DNA of 42,399 bases from Arenimonas sp. (GCF_022842045.1 NZ_JALHQI010000022.1:1-42399), one strand, 5' to 3'. Positions 1-8,596 are shown, numbered from the stretch's first letter. A program made the numbers and translations. Notes: generated from the letters alone by a model not told the origin.

Positions 1-464
1 CGCCGGCCGCGACCGGCCGCGCCGACGGCCGCCAGTTCGCCGGCCTGCGCGGCGACGCCACGCTCTGGCTCGACGAGCCTGCCTGCGGGCAAGCGGCGCG
101 CGAGCTGCTCGACTCGCTGGATGCGCTGCGCAGCGGCCTGAACCGCCGGCTGCTGCTGGGCCTGGAGGACGTCGAGGCGCACTTCGCGCACTACCCGCCC
201 GGCGCCGGCTACGCCCGCCACCGCGATCGCTTCCGCAGCGACGATGCGCGCGTGCTCTCGCTGGTCGTCTACCTCAACCCCGACTGGCCCGACGACGCCG
301 GCGGCCAGCTTCGGCTGCACCTTCCCGATGGCGCGGTGGACATCGCGCCGCGGATGGGCACCGTGGCGATCTTCCTCAGCGCCGACGTGGACCACGAGGT
401 GCTGCCGGCGACGCAGCCCCGCTACAGCGTCGCGGCCTGGTTCCGCCAGCGCCCCCGGACCTGA
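1..464 (+). CDS. 2OG-Fe(II) oxygenase (prolyl-4-hydroxylase/SM-20-like), C-terminal part
   Basis: This is the 3' part of a gene whose start lies beyond the left edge; the frame is open from base 3 to a TGA at 462-464. The visible ~153 residues form most of a jelly-roll 2-oxoglutarate/Fe(II) dioxygenase domain. The iron-binding triad can be read as HRD in YARHRDRF followed by the distal His in DHEVLPA, and the 2-oxoglutarate-binding Arg lies in RYSVAAWF. The stretch VYLNPDW is typical of SM-20/PHD-type prolyl hydroxylases. These enzymes hydroxylate protein side chains, often prolines, using O2 and 2-oxoglutarate. The bacterial substrate cannot be told from the sequence. It converges on the ATL gene at 522-890, with 57 bases between the two stops. 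The family call is firm and the target unknown. Confidence 0.85.
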   Translation, partial: PAATGRADGRQFAGLRGDATLWLDEPACGQAARELLDSLDALRSGLNRRLLLGLEDVEAHFAHYPPGAGYARHRDRFRSDDARVLSLVVYLNPDWPDDAGGQLRLHLPDGAVDIAPRMGTVAIFLSADVDHEVLPATQPRYSVAAWFRQRPRT

Positions 465-521
465 AGCACCCGCCGGGCGTCGACCGCCGGCCCAGCGTCA
501 ACGGGCGCTGCAGGCCATCCG

Positions 522-890
522 TCAACGCTTCGCGGCCGGCGGCGCCCACAGCATTTCGTCCAGCGTCGGCGCCGCACGCTGCCCGCGCACCCGGCCGGAC
601 TCGACCCGCACGCCCTCCGCGCGCAGCCGCTGCACCTGCGCGTCGAAGCCTTCCGAACCCTCGGGGAAGGCGATGCGCCCGTCCGAGCGCAGCACGCGAT
701 GCCAGGGCAGCCCCGGCACGTCGCCCGCGGAAAGTATCCGGGCCACCAGCCGCGCCCGCCCCGGCAGGCCCGCGCGCCGCGCCACCTCGCCGTAACCGGC
801 GACTTCGCCGGCGGGAATGGCCCGCACCGCCGCCAGGATGCGCTGGCGGGCGGCGTCGGCCGGAGGGCTGGCATTGGGCTTTGGGGGCAT
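522..890 (-). CDS. atl: Alkyltransferase-like protein (ATL, MGMT-fold, Trp in place of catalytic Cys)
   Basis: The 122-residue protein is the DNA-binding domain of the O6-alkylguanine alkyltransferase family. It has the winged-helix segment GYGEVARRAG (Y33 would be the base-flipping tyrosine) and the active-site region LPWHRVLRSDG. In true Ogt/Ada enzymes this reads PCHRV; here the acceptor Cys is replaced by Trp63, which defines ATL proteins. Known ATLs cannot remove the alkyl group. They bind O6-alkylguanine tightly and pass the lesion to nucleotide excision repair. The length fits stand-alone ATLs (about 100-130 residues). The ATG at 888-890 is the natural start. The gene is divergent from the small unknown gene at 931, leaving only 40 bases for both promoters. 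Confidence 0.88.
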   Translation of the reverse strand: MPPKPNASPPADAARQRILAAVRAIPAGEVAGYGEVARRAGLPGRARLVARILSAGDVPGLPWHRVLRSDGRIAFPEGSEGFDAQVQRLRAEGVRVESGRVRGQRAAPTLDEMLWAPPAAKR

Positions 891-897
891 GCGGGTT

Positions 898-903
898 TAG
901 GAT
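898..903 (+). promoter_or_regulatory. Possible -10 box for the gene at 931
   Basis: TAGGAT lies 27 bases upstream of the ATG at 931, with a poor -35 match (TTGGGC, 874-879) at 18-base spacing inside the start of the divergent ATL gene. It sits in the only non-coding DNA available to this gene. This is a pattern match only. Confidence 0.3.
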
Positions 904-930
904 ACCCCTCCCCCAGATTTCCACCACGCC

Positions 931-1338
931 ATGCAGAACTTCGAACAGATCCGCAGCCACCTCCAGGGCAAGTACAAGCTCACCGCCAGCGAGCCCTACC
1001 TGGCCTGCGTGCAGCTCTCGCTCGACAAGGGCAAGCGTCACCAGAGCATCTTCCTGTCGGAGATGGTGGGCGAGGACGAGCGCCCCTACCTGCGGGTCAG
1101 CACCGTGATCGCGCCGATGACCGGCATCGACGCCCGCCGCATGCTGCAGTTCAACTGGCAGTCGCGCGTGGGCTACCTCGCCATCGGCGAGCTCGACTCG
1201 GTGCCCTACCTGCAGCTGTGCGAAAACCGCCCCTACGACACCCTCACCGCGGCCGAGATCGACCGCCTCGTGCTCGAGATCGGCGGCCTCGGCGACCAGA
1301 TGGAGCGCATGCTCTCCGCCGGCGGCGACCTTCTGTAA
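931..1338 (+). CDS. Conserved-looking hypothetical protein, 135 aa
   Basis: I do not recognise a named family with confidence. The protein is 135 residues, soluble, with no signal peptide or membrane segment, and rich in charged residues. Alternating hydrophobic strands (for example YLACVQLSL, YLRVSTVIAP, VGYLAIGEL, VPYLQLCEN) followed by a C-terminal helix (ITAAEIDRLV-like segment to the end) suggest an alpha/beta fold of the YbjN/type-III-chaperone kind; that is inference from pattern, not a match. Codon use is like the neighbours, so it is probably a native gene. It is divergent from the ATL gene and followed by 245 non-coding bases, so it is probably monocistronic. Confidence 0.7.
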   Translation: MQNFEQIRSHLQGKYKLTASEPYLACVQLSLDKGKRHQSIFLSEMVGEDERPYLRVSTVIAPMTGIDARRMLQFNWQSRVGYLAIGELDSVPYLQLCENRPYDTLTAAEIDRLVLEIGGLGDQMERMLSAGGDLL

Positions 1339-1340
1339 GT

Positions 1341-1367
1341 GCGGTTTGGGCGGTTTTGGCGGTTTGG
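1341..1367 (+). repeat. Three tandem 9-bp units GCGGTTTGG just after a stop codon
   Basis: Units at 1341-1349, 1350-1358 and 1359-1367 read GCGGTTTGG, GCGGTTTTG and GCGGTTTGG, starting three bases after the TAA of the preceding gene. The rest of the gap to 1583 holds two weak hairpins (AAGCC-AA-GGCTT near 1398-1409 and CGCCCC/GGGGCG around 1432-1452) without a T-run. Nothing else is recognised there apart from the leader of the gene at 1584. Confidence 0.6.
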
Positions 1368-1583
1368 CCGCCGACGGACACTGATGAAGATGGATTAAGC
1401 CAAGGCTTCATGGGCGCGCGGTGAATGTTACCGCCCCATGAAAACGGGGCGCCCGCCGCGGCGCTGCCGGAATGGCCTCCCACGGGCACCCGAAGGCCAG
1501 CCGGGCCGGGGCGCTGTGGCATAGTTCACCCTCCACCCACCCCTCCCTGAACGGAACCCCGTGCCGGCCCGTCCCGGCAGCCC

Positions 1584-2954
1584 ATGACACTCGCCCTTGC
1601 CATCGTCCTGTTCCTGATCATCTGCAACGGCTTCTTCGCCCTGTCGGAGATGTCCGTAGTCGCCTCCCGCAAGCCCAAGCTGCGCCAGATGGCGCAGGAC
1701 AGCCGCCGGGCCGAAGCCGCCCTGGCCCTGGCCGAGCACCCCGAGCGCTTCCTCTCGACGGTGCAGGTGGGCATCACCTCGATCGGCATCCTCACCGGCA
1801 TGTTCGGCGGCGACGCGCTGGGCGACGGCATCGCCGCCGCCATCACCCCGCTGGGCCTGGAGCCGCTGATCGGCGGCTGGCTGGGCCCGGTGCTGGCCTG
1901 GCTGGGCATGGACCTGGACGTGAACCAGGCCATCGGCACCGCGATGGCGGTGGTCCTGATCACCTACTTCTCGATCATCCTGGGCGAGCTGGTGCCCAAG
2001 CGCATCGCCCTGCTGGCGCCGGAGAAGTTCGCCGCCGGCGTGTCGCTGCCGATGTCCTGGGTCTCGAAGATCGCCATGCCCTTCGTCTGGCTGCTGTCGC
2101 TGAGCACCCGCACCATCCTGCGCCTGCTGCGCCTCGATACCGGCAGCGACAACCAGGTGACCGAAGAGGAGATCCGCCTGCTGGTGGCCGAAAGCCACGA
2201 ACAGGGCGTGATCGACGCCGACGAGCGCAACATGATCAACCGCGTGCTGCGCCTGGGCGACCGCAGCAGCGCCGGCCTGATGACGCCGCGTACCCGCATC
2301 GTCTGGCTGGATGCCGCCGCCAGCACCGAGGAAAACTTGGCAACCATGCGCGAGACGCCGTTCGCGCGCTACCCGGTCTACCGCGGCAGCGACGCCGACG
2401 TGCTGGGCATCCTGGAAGTGAAGTCGCTGACCGGCCTGCTGGGCGCCGGCGCCACCACCACCCCCGACCTGTTCCGCGAACTGCGCCCGGCGCTGTTCGT
2501 GTCCGAGTCCACCCACGCCCTGAAGCTGCTGGAGATCTTCCGCGAGGAACAGCAAACCATGGCCCTGGTCGTGGATGAATACGGCGACATCCAGGGCATG
2601 GTGTCGGCCAACGACCTGCTGGGCGCCGTGCTGGGCCGCGTGCAGGCCACCGAGACCGAGGACGACGAGGCCCTGGTGGTCACCCGCGCCGATGGCTCGC
2701 TGCTGGTCGACGGCCGCCTCTCGACCGAGGAGCTGCGCGAGGTGCTGTCGGTCAACGCCCTGCCGGGCGAGGAAGAACACGACTATCACACCGTGGCTGG
2801 CATGGTGATCGCACGCTTCGGACGCATCCCCCACGCCGGCGAACTGTTCGACTGGGAAGGCTGGCGCTTCGAAGTGGTGGACCTGGACGGCGCCCGCATC
2901 GACAAGCTGCTGATTTCAAGGCTGCCGGACGCCGACGATTCCCCTGCGATTTAG
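1584..2954 (+). CDS. Hemolysin-family/CNNM-type membrane protein with CBS pair and CorC_HlyC domain
   Basis: The 456-residue protein has the standard order of this family: an N-terminal DUF21/CNNM membrane region (residues ~1-185, with hydrophobic helices at 2-20, ~70-90 and ~105-140), a CBS pair (~210-330, including LMTPRTRIVWLD and ALVVDEYGDIQG), and a C-terminal CorC_HlyC domain (~355-440, DYHTVAGMVIARFGRIP then the conserved FEVVDLDGARIDKLLI). Bacterial relatives (CorC/MpfA/PaeA/YtfL types) are linked to Mg2+ or Co2+ efflux or to polyamine export. The hemolysin name is historical. The start follows an extended non-coding leader and gives a hydrophobic first helix, as expected. ExoD follows 36 bases downstream on the same strand. 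Confidence 0.9.
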   Translation: MTLALAIVLFLIICNGFFALSEMSVVASRKPKLRQMAQDSRRAEAALALAEHPERFLSTVQVGITSIGILTGMFGGDALGDGIAAAITPLGLEPLIGGWLGPVLAWLGMDLDVNQAIGTAMAVVLITYFSIILGELVPKRIALLAPEKFAAGVSLPMSWVSKIAMPFVWLLSLSTRTILRLLRLDTGSDNQVTEEEIRLLVAESHEQGVIDADERNMINRVLRLGDRSSAGLMTPRTRIVWLDAAASTEENLATMRETPFARYPVYRGSDADVLGILEVKSLTGLLGAGATTTPDLFRELRPALFVSESTHALKLLEIFREEQQTMALVVDEYGDIQGMVSANDLLGAVLGRVQATETEDDEALVVTRADGSLLVDGRLSTEELREVLSVNALPGEEEHDYHTVAGMVIARFGRIPHAGELFDWEGWRFEVVDLDGARIDKLLISRLPDADDSPAI

Positions 2955-2990
2955 GGCCGATAAAGCCGGCCCCCCACAGACTCCGGCCCA

Positions 2991-3593
2991 ATGAGCCCAG
3001 AAATCAGCACGCGCGCCCTGTTGCATGCCCTGGCCGAAGGGCGCGCGGGGCATTCGCTGACACTGGGCGACCTGCTCGACCAATTCCGGGCCCGGGCCTT
3101 CGGCGTGTTCCTGCTGATCGCGGTGCTGCCGGCCTTCGTGCCGCTGCCGATCGGCGCCGGCGCGATCAGCGGTCCGCTGGTGTCGCTGATCGGGCTGCAG
3201 CTGATGTTCCAGCTGGCCCATCCCTGGATCCCGGGCTTCCTCTCGCGGCGCGAGCTCTCGCGCGAGGGCGTCGAGAAGTTCCGCAACCGCACCTCGCGCT
3301 TGCTGGGCTGGCTGGAAAAGATCAGCCGCCCGCGCACCGAAGCGATCATCGACCATCCCGCGGCGCGCACCTTCACCGGCCTGATGCTGGTGCTGCTGGG
3401 CTTCCTGCTGGCGCTGCCGCTGCCGGCCACCAACTATCCCTTCGGCCTGATCCTGCTGGCCTTCGCCATCGCCCTGATCGAACGCGACGGCCGGCTGATG
3501 CTGGCCGCGTGGGCGCTGGGCATCGCCGAGCTGGTGGTGGTGGGCTTCTTCTCGGGCCAGATCGCGGTGTGGGTGGGCGACTTGTTCCGCTGA
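2991..3593 (+). CDS. exoD: ExoD-family membrane protein
   Basis: The 200-residue protein matches the ExoD family in length and layout. A short soluble N-terminus with LTLGDLLDQFRARAFGVFLL leads into several hydrophobic segments (~37-60, ~122-142, ~145-160, ~168-190), separated by a basic loop around the RRELSREGVEKFRNRT region. The pattern PLPIGAGAISG is characteristic of the family. In rhizobia ExoD affects exopolysaccharide synthesis and alkali tolerance, but its biochemical activity is unknown. It probably shares a transcript with the CNNM-type gene upstream. Its TGA (3591-3593) directly abuts the TAA of the convergent GGDEF-EAL gene, so there is no intergenic terminator between them. Confidence 0.85.
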   Translation: MSPEISTRALLHALAEGRAGHSLTLGDLLDQFRARAFGVFLLIAVLPAFVPLPIGAGAISGPLVSLIGLQLMFQLAHPWIPGFLSRRELSREGVEKFRNRTSRLLGWLEKISRPRTEAIIDHPAARTFTGLMLVLLGFLLALPLPATNYPFGLILLAFAIALIERDGRLMLAAWALGIAELVVVGFFSGQIAVWVGDLFR

Positions 3594-5714
3594 TTACTCG
3601 CGGAAGTGGCGCTGGATCTCGGCCGCCGGCATCGGCCGGCCCAGCCAGAAGCCCTGGCCCTGGTCGCAGCCGCGCTCGCGCAGCACTTCGTTTTGCCCTT
3701 CGGACTCGATTCCTTCGGCCACCACGGTGATGCCTAGCGAATGCGCCATCGCGATGATGGCCGAGGTCAACGCCAGGTCGTCGGGATCGCGCAGCACGTC
3801 GGCGACGAAGCTGCGGTCGATCTTGACGCCGTCGACGGGCACGCGGCGCAGGTGGCTCAGGCCCGAGAAACCGGTACCGAAGTCATCCAGCCACACCTTC
3901 ACCCCGGTGGCGCGCAGGCGCGACAGCAGTGCGCTGGCCTGCACTTCGTCGCCGAGCACGGCGGTTTCGGTGAGCTCGAGGTGCAGCTGGCGCGGCATCA
4001 CGCCGGTGGCCGCCAGCGCGCTGGCGACGACGTCGGGCAGGTCACCGGTGCGCAGCTGGCGCGGCGAGATGTTCACCGACACGAAGGGCGGCTCCATGCC
4101 CGGCTGCGACCACGTGGCCGCGTCCTGGCAGGCCTGCACCAGCACGTGGCGGCCAAGCGATTCGATCAGGCCGCTCTGCTCGGCCACTTCGATGAAGACC
4201 GAGGGCGGCACCACGCCCAGGCGCGGATGCTGCCAGCGGCACAGGGCCTCGGCGCCCATCAGGCGCTTGTCGGCGAGGCGGTAGATCGGCTGGTAGTGCA
4301 GGCTCAGCTCGCCGCGGTCCCAGGCACCGCGCAGCTCTTCCTCGAGCTGCACGCGGCGTTCGACGGCCTGGTCCATGGCCTTGGAATAGAAGCGGTAGCA
4401 GCCCTTGCCCGCGACCTTGGCCTGGTACATCGCGATGTCGGCGTTCTTGAGCAGCTGGCCGGCGCTGGAGGCATCGAACGGGAACAGCGTGATGCCCACC
4501 GACGCGCCCAGGAACACCTGGCGGCCGCGCAGCACCAGCGGCCGCTGGATCTCCTCGATCAGCGATTCGGCCAGGTGGCCGGAGCTGGTGCGGATGTCCT
4601 CGGCCATGAACAGCACGATGAACTCGTCGCCGCCGAAGCGCGCGATCTCGGCACCGACGCCGCCCAGGCGCTCGACCGCCATGCGGATGCGCATCGACAG
4701 CTGGCCCAGCACTTCGTCGCCGGCCTCGTGGCCCAGGGTGTCGTTGACGCGCTTGAAGTCGTCGAGGTCGACGAACAGCAGCGCCAGCTCGCCGCTGCTG
4801 GCCTGGAGGGTGAGCAGGCGAGCGTCCAGCGCCTCGCGGAAGGCGAGGCGGTTCGACAGCCCGGTCAGCGAGTCGGTGTAGGCCATACGGCGGATGTCGC
4901 GGTCGTGGCGCGCCACCGATTCGCTCATGCGCGCGAAGGCGCGCACCAGCTCGCCGATCTCGTCCTGGCGGTCCGAGGCGACCTTGACGTCGGCGTAGCG
5001 GCCTTGCTCGATGCGCGCGGCGGCCTCGGCCAGGCCGCTGATCGGCGCCACGATGCGCCGCTGCAGCAGGCTCACCGCACTGATGCCCATCGCCGCCAGC
5101 GCGGCCATCAGCGCCAGGATCCAGCCCAGGTGTTCGTTGCTGGCGGCCTGCAGGCGCTCGGCCAACGGCTCGAGCATTTCCTGCTCGCGGCGGTTGGCGC
5201 TTTCGCGCGACAGGCCGACGCGGACGCCGCCGATGCGCTCGCCGCCGATGCGGATCGGGCTGGCGACGTCGAGCAGCTTGTCGCTCCACTGGCCGTGCAC
5301 GCCTTCGGCGTTGAGCGCCTCGTAGGCCATCGGGTCGGACATCGGCTGGCCGAAGGCCGGGATGTCGCCGGAGCCGTCGTGCACCACCTGGCCCTCGGCG
5401 TCGTGGATGACCACGTACACCACGTCGGGCTGGCGCAGCGTGGCGCGGGCGAGTTCGCCCAGCTTGGCCAGGTCCAGGTAGTAAAGCGGATTGGTGGCGG
5501 CATCGGCGAGCTGGCTCGACAGCGTCTGGCCGCGGCCGAGCAGGCCCTCGCGCGCGAGTTCGCGCATGGCGCTGGCGCTGAGCTCGCGGGCGTCGCGGCT
5601 GCTGGACTTCTCGTGCAGCCACAGCGCGGCCACCAGCGCGGCCACGACCAGCAGCACGCCGCACATGATCAGCAGCAGTTCACCGCGCAGGCCCAGCTTC
5701 ACGGGCAGCTTCAT
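3594..5714 (-). CDS. Membrane receptor with HAMP, GGDEF and EAL domains (c-di-GMP turnover)
   Basis: The 706-residue protein has a transmembrane helix (~12-33), a periplasmic sensory region (~34-195), a second helix (~197-217), a HAMP linker (~217-270), a GGDEF domain (~278-440) and an EAL domain (~455-700). The GGDEF signature is intact at residues 361-365 (RFGGDEFIV), but no RxxD inhibitory site precedes it. The EAL signature is intact at 489-491 (GAEALCRW), and later phosphodiesterase motifs are present (DDFGTGFSGL, KIDRSFV, VVAEGIE). Both diguanylate cyclase and phosphodiesterase activity are therefore possible; which dominates cannot be read from sequence. Its ATG overlaps the stop of the PhnD-like gene (ATGA), so the two are probably translationally coupled and may work as one sensor. 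Confidence 0.93.
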   Translation of the reverse strand: MKLPVKLGLRGELLLIMCGVLLVVAALVAALWLHEKSSSRDARELSASAMRELAREGLLGRGQTLSSQLADAATNPLYYLDLAKLGELARATLRQPDVVYVVIHDAEGQVVHDGSGDIPAFGQPMSDPMAYEALNAEGVHGQWSDKLLDVASPIRIGGERIGGVRVGLSRESANRREQEMLEPLAERLQAASNEHLGWILALMAALAAMGISAVSLLQRRIVAPISGLAEAAARIEQGRYADVKVASDRQDEIGELVRAFARMSESVARHDRDIRRMAYTDSLTGLSNRLAFREALDARLLTLQASSGELALLFVDLDDFKRVNDTLGHEAGDEVLGQLSMRIRMAVERLGGVGAEIARFGGDEFIVLFMAEDIRTSSGHLAESLIEEIQRPLVLRGRQVFLGASVGITLFPFDASSAGQLLKNADIAMYQAKVAGKGCYRFYSKAMDQAVERRVQLEEELRGAWDRGELSLHYQPIYRLADKRLMGAEALCRWQHPRLGVVPPSVFIEVAEQSGLIESLGRHVLVQACQDAATWSQPGMEPPFVSVNISPRQLRTGDLPDVVASALAATGVMPRQLHLELTETAVLGDEVQASALLSRLRATGVKVWLDDFGTGFSGLSHLRRVPVDGVKIDRSFVADVLRDPDDLALTSAIIAMAHSLGITVVAEGIESEGQNEVLRERGCDQGQGFWLGRPMPAAEIQRHFRE

Positions 5715-6640
5715 TCCAGCGCCTCGCGGATCTCGCGGGCGCCGCGGCGCAGCTTATCGAGCTGCACCTGGGTGGCCGCATCGGCCTGGTAGAAGCCGGT
5801 GGTGCGGAAGAACTGGCGCAGCGCGTCGCGCGCCTGCGGGTCGGTGCTGGCGCCCAGCAGGACTTCCCGCAGCCGGGCCTCGACCTCCGGCGGCATGTCG
5901 CCGTTGACCAGCTCCATCGCACGCGGCACCGGGTCGGTGGTGTGGATCACCACCAGGTCGCGGCGGAAGGCCTCGGACACGCGCTGCAGCTGGTCCCAGT
6001 CCTGGTCGCTGAAGCCGCCCGCGTCCACCAGGCGCTTGTGCACCCAGGCGGCCAGGTTGGCGTCGGTATTGGCGAACACGTAGCCGACGCTGCCGGGCTC
6101 GCGGCCCTCGAGCGGCGACACCATCAGCCCCATCGGCAGCCCGCGCTCGCGCAGCGCCAGCGCCGGCACCAGGTAGGCGCTGGTGGAGGACGGCGACTGG
6201 AAGGCGATGGTCTTGCCCAGCAGCTGCGAGAGTTCGGTGATGCCGCTGTCGCGGCGCACGAACACGACGCTGCGGTACTCGCGGGCGCCGCTGCGCTCGG
6301 TCAGCAGCAGCGGGCGGGCGCCGGCGCGATCGGCCAGCAACAGGGCGGTTCCCGGGGTCTCGGTGACCCAGTCGACCTTGCCGCGGCGCAGGTAGCTCAT
6401 CATCTGCTGCGGGTCGCGGGCCATCAGCACGCGGCCCTGGGTGATGCCCACCGTGCGCATGCGCGGGACGACGTAGTCGAGCAGGGGCTTGAGCTGCTCG
6501 TGGTGGCGCCGGGGGTCGTCGCTGATGCGGCCCAGCACCAGCACGCCATCCGCGGCGGCGGCCGGGCCCGCCAGCAGCACGATCAGGAGGAACAGCAGAC
6601 GCCGGGCGCCGGATTTATCGCGGGGTGGCTTGGGCGTCAC
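5711..6640 (-). CDS. PhnD-like periplasmic phosphate/phosphonate-type substrate-binding protein
   Basis: The 309-residue protein begins at a GTG (6638-6640). It has a basic N-terminus followed by the hydrophobic segment LLFLLIVLLAGPAAAA, a signal peptide probably cleaved after AAA near residue 30. There is no lipobox Cys. The mature part resembles the PhnD/PtxB family: a lobe starting VLVLGRISDDP, a central DWVTETPGTALLL, and KTIAFQSPSSTSAYLVPALAL, which matches the usual GKxIAF..xSTSG ligand loop. No ABC permease or ATPase gene lies nearby. The next gene, overlapping by 4 bases, is a GGDEF-EAL receptor. That context suggests a sensory rather than a transport role, which is inference. The bound ligand is unknown. 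Confidence 0.85.
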   Translation of the reverse strand: MTPKPPRDKSGARRLLFLLIVLLAGPAAAADGVLVLGRISDDPRRHHEQLKPLLDYVVPRMRTVGITQGRVLMARDPQQMMSYLRRGKVDWVTETPGTALLLADRAGARPLLLTERSGAREYRSVVFVRRDSGITELSQLLGKTIAFQSPSSTSAYLVPALALRERGLPMGLMVSPLEGREPGSVGYVFANTDANLAAWVHKRLVDAGGFSDQDWDQLQRVSEAFRRDLVVIHTTDPVPRAMELVNGDMPPEVEARLREVLLGASTDPQARDALRQFFRTTGFYQADAATQVQLDKLRRGAREIREALE

Positions 6641-6700
6641 TTCGGGCTCGGGGGCGTCTGGACTACTGGGGCCTACTCTATTCGCCCCACGGCGACCGCG

Positions 6701-7471
6701 CTAGGCGGCCCCGCCCCGGGCCAGCCGGGCCATGCGCTGGGCCTCGGCCAGGATGCCGCGCAGGATCTTGACCTCGCGGGCATCGAGCCCGGCCCGCAAG
6801 TACAGGCGGCGCAGCCGGGACATCACCATCTCGGGCGGCTTGCCCTTGTGGAAATCGATGTCGTGCAGGGCCTGGTCGAGGTGCCGGAAATAGCCCTCGA
6901 GCTCGTCGGCGGTGGCCGGCGGCTCGACGTCCGGCGGCGGCATGGGCCGACCCGAGGCCAGGGCGTCCCCAGCCCGGGCCAGCACGGCCAGCCGCAATTC
7001 GTAAGACAGCACCTGCACCGCGGCCGCGAGGTTGAGCGAACTGAAACCGGGGTCGGTGGGAATGCCGACGGTGTAGTGGCAGCGCTGCAGCTCGGCGTTC
7101 TCGAGGCCGGTGCGCTCGCGGCCGAACAGCAGGGCCACCGGCCCCTGCCCCACCGCCTCGACCAGCCGCTGGGCCGCTTCGCGGGGGCTCAGCTCGGGCA
7201 GGGGCACGTGCCGGCGGCGGGCGCTGGTGCCCACCACCAGCTGGCAGCCGGCCAGGGCGCCGTCCAGGTCGGCGTGCACCGGGGCACCGGCCAGCAGGTC
7301 GTCGGCGCCGGCGGCCAGGGTGTTGGCCTCGGGGTCGGGGAAGCGTTCGGGGGCGACCAGGTGCAGGGCCGACAGGCCCATGGTCTTCATGGCGCGCGCG
7401 GCGGAGCCGATGTTGCCCGGATGCTGGGTGCCGACCAGCACGATGCGGAGGTTGGGAAGGCCGTCGATCAT
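6701..7471 (-). CDS. trmJ: tRNA (cytidine/uridine-32-2'-O)-methyltransferase TrmJ
   Basis: The 256-residue protein is a SPOUT-class RNA methyltransferase. The N-terminal motif [20 protein letters not shown] is the family hallmark. The knot region includes [14 protein letters not shown] and [19 protein letters not shown], which form the AdoMet pocket. A C-terminal helical extension (~170-256) distinguishes TrmJ from the shorter TrmL. TrmJ methylates the 2'-O of C32 or U32 in the anticodon loop of several tRNAs. The ATG at 7469-7471 lies about 100 bases from the divergent suhB start; this trmJ/suhB divergence is common in gammaproteobacteria. Confidence 0.92.
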   Translation of the reverse strand: MIDGLPNLRIVLVGTQHPGNIGSAARAMKTMGLSALHLVAPERFPDPEANTLAAGADDLLAGAPVHADLDGALAGCQLVVGTSARRRHVPLPELSPREAAQRLVEAVGQGPVALLFGRERTGLENAELQRCHYTVGIPTDPGFSSLNLAAAVQVLSYELRLAVLARAGDALASGRPMPPPDVEPPATADELEGYFRHLDQALHDIDFHKGKPPEMVMSRLRRLYLRAGLDAREVKILRGILAEAQRMARLARGGAA

Positions 7472-7574
7472 GGTTTTAGAGGCCCCGTTCAGGGCAACCT
7501 GTTATCCTTTGCGCCGCGCCGGCTCGACCGGCCCCTTGTTCTCTTCACAATCCAGCGGACCTTTGGACGGGCAT

Positions 7575-8381
7575 ATGCAGAAACCTGTCGTCAACGTCAT
7601 GGTCAAGGCGGCCCGATCGGCCGGCAACTTGATCCTGCGCCACATGAGCAAGCTCGACAGCCTGAGCGTCTTCGAGAAGTCGAAGCAGGACTACGCGAGC
7701 GAAGTCGATGCCCAGGCCGAGGCGGAGATCATACGCGAGCTGCGCCGCGCGTTCCCGGACTACGCCATCCTGGCGGAGGAATCGGGCGCGATGGGCACCG
7801 GGCGCCACACCTTCGTCATCGATCCGCTGGACGGCACCTCGAACTTCCTGCGCGGCTTCCCGCACTTCTGCGTGTCCATCGCCCTGTGCGAGGGCGGCGA
7901 GCCGGTGCACGGGGTGATCTTCGACCCGCTGCGCAACGAGCTGTTCACCGCCTCGCGCGGCGCCGGCGCGGTGCTCAACGACAAGAAGATCCGCATCGGC
8001 GAGCGCAAGGACCTCAACGGGGCCATGCTGATCACCGGTTTCCCGCCGCGGGAGCGCAAGCGGCTGGCGCCGCACCTGGCGGCGCTGGAGGCGGTACTGG
8101 GCGAGGCCGAGGACATCCGCCGCACCGGTTCGGCGGCGCTCGACCTGGCCTACGTGGCCTGCGGCCGGGCCGATGCCTACTTCGAGGCGGGCGTGAAGCC
8201 CTGGGACATCGCGGCCGGCCTGCTGCTGGTCCGCGAGGCCGGCGGCCGGGTCTGCGATTTCCGGGGCGGCGGCGACAAGCTGCTGATGTCCGGCCAGATC
8301 GTTGCGGGCAACCTCAAGATTACCGAGCACTTGCAGAAGGCCATCGTGTCCACCAACTACGCGGCCGCGTTCTCGGTCTGA
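7575..8381 (+). CDS. suhB: Inositol-1-monophosphatase SuhB
   Basis: The 268-residue protein matches SuhB in full length. It shows the Li+-sensitive Mg2+-dependent phosphatase motifs: LAEESG, the metal-binding DPLDGTSNF, and [17 protein letters not shown] near the C-terminus. SuhB hydrolyses inositol-1-phosphate. In E. coli it also joins the NusA/B/E/G rRNA antitermination complex. I chose the ATG at 7575 because the protein then begins [18 protein letters not shown], like known SuhB proteins; the frame is open further upstream across the trmJ promoter region but has no matching sequence. A TATCCT (7503-7508) could be the -10 box. A UUCG-loop terminator follows the stop. Confidence 0.95.
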   Translation: MQKPVVNVMVKAARSAGNLILRHMSKLDSLSVFEKSKQDYASEVDAQAEAEIIRELRRAFPDYAILAEESGAMGTGRHTFVIDPLDGTSNFLRGFPHFCVSIALCEGGEPVHGVIFDPLRNELFTASRGAGAVLNDKKIRIGERKDLNGAMLITGFPPRERKRLAPHLAALEAVLGEAEDIRRTGSAALDLAYVACGRADAYFEAGVKPWDIAAGLLLVREAGGRVCDFRGGGDKLLMSGQIVAGNLKITEHLQKAIVSTNYAAAFSV

Positions 8382-8404
8382 GCCGGGAGCGGTTGCTGCA
8401 TCGG

Positions 8405-8430
8405 GAGGCCCGCTTCGGCGGGCCTCTTGT
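8405..8430 (+). terminator. Rho-independent-like terminator of suhB
   Basis: A perfect 9-bp stem (GAGGCCCGC / GCGGGCCTC) closed by a TTCG tetraloop starts 23 bases after the suhB stop and is followed by TTGT. The stem and tetraloop are strong and the U-tract is short. Confidence 0.8.
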
Positions 8431-8568
8431 GCTCATGGATCTGGCGCCGGGATCTGGCGCCGCCGGTACCGCGAAGCGAGAGGTCACTTCCTCCGACATA
8501 AAAGGCTTCACGGAGGAGGAAGTGACCTTCGCTTCCGCGGTGGCCCCGGCGCCAGACCCAGGAGCACG

Positions 8569-8596
8569 AAAAAGGCCCGCCGAAGCGGGCCTTTCC
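8569..8596 (-). terminator. Rho-independent terminator of the secDF operon
   Basis: Read on the minus strand, a 10-bp stem (AAAGGCCCGC / GCGGGCCTTT) with a TTCG loop is followed by more T residues. It lies about 20 bases past the secF stop and carries the better U-tract of the two facing terminators. Confidence 0.85.

Noticed and set aside
5711-6640. A complete phosphonate ABC transporter
   Set aside because: Only the binding protein is present; no PhnC- or PhnE-like gene lies in the flanks.
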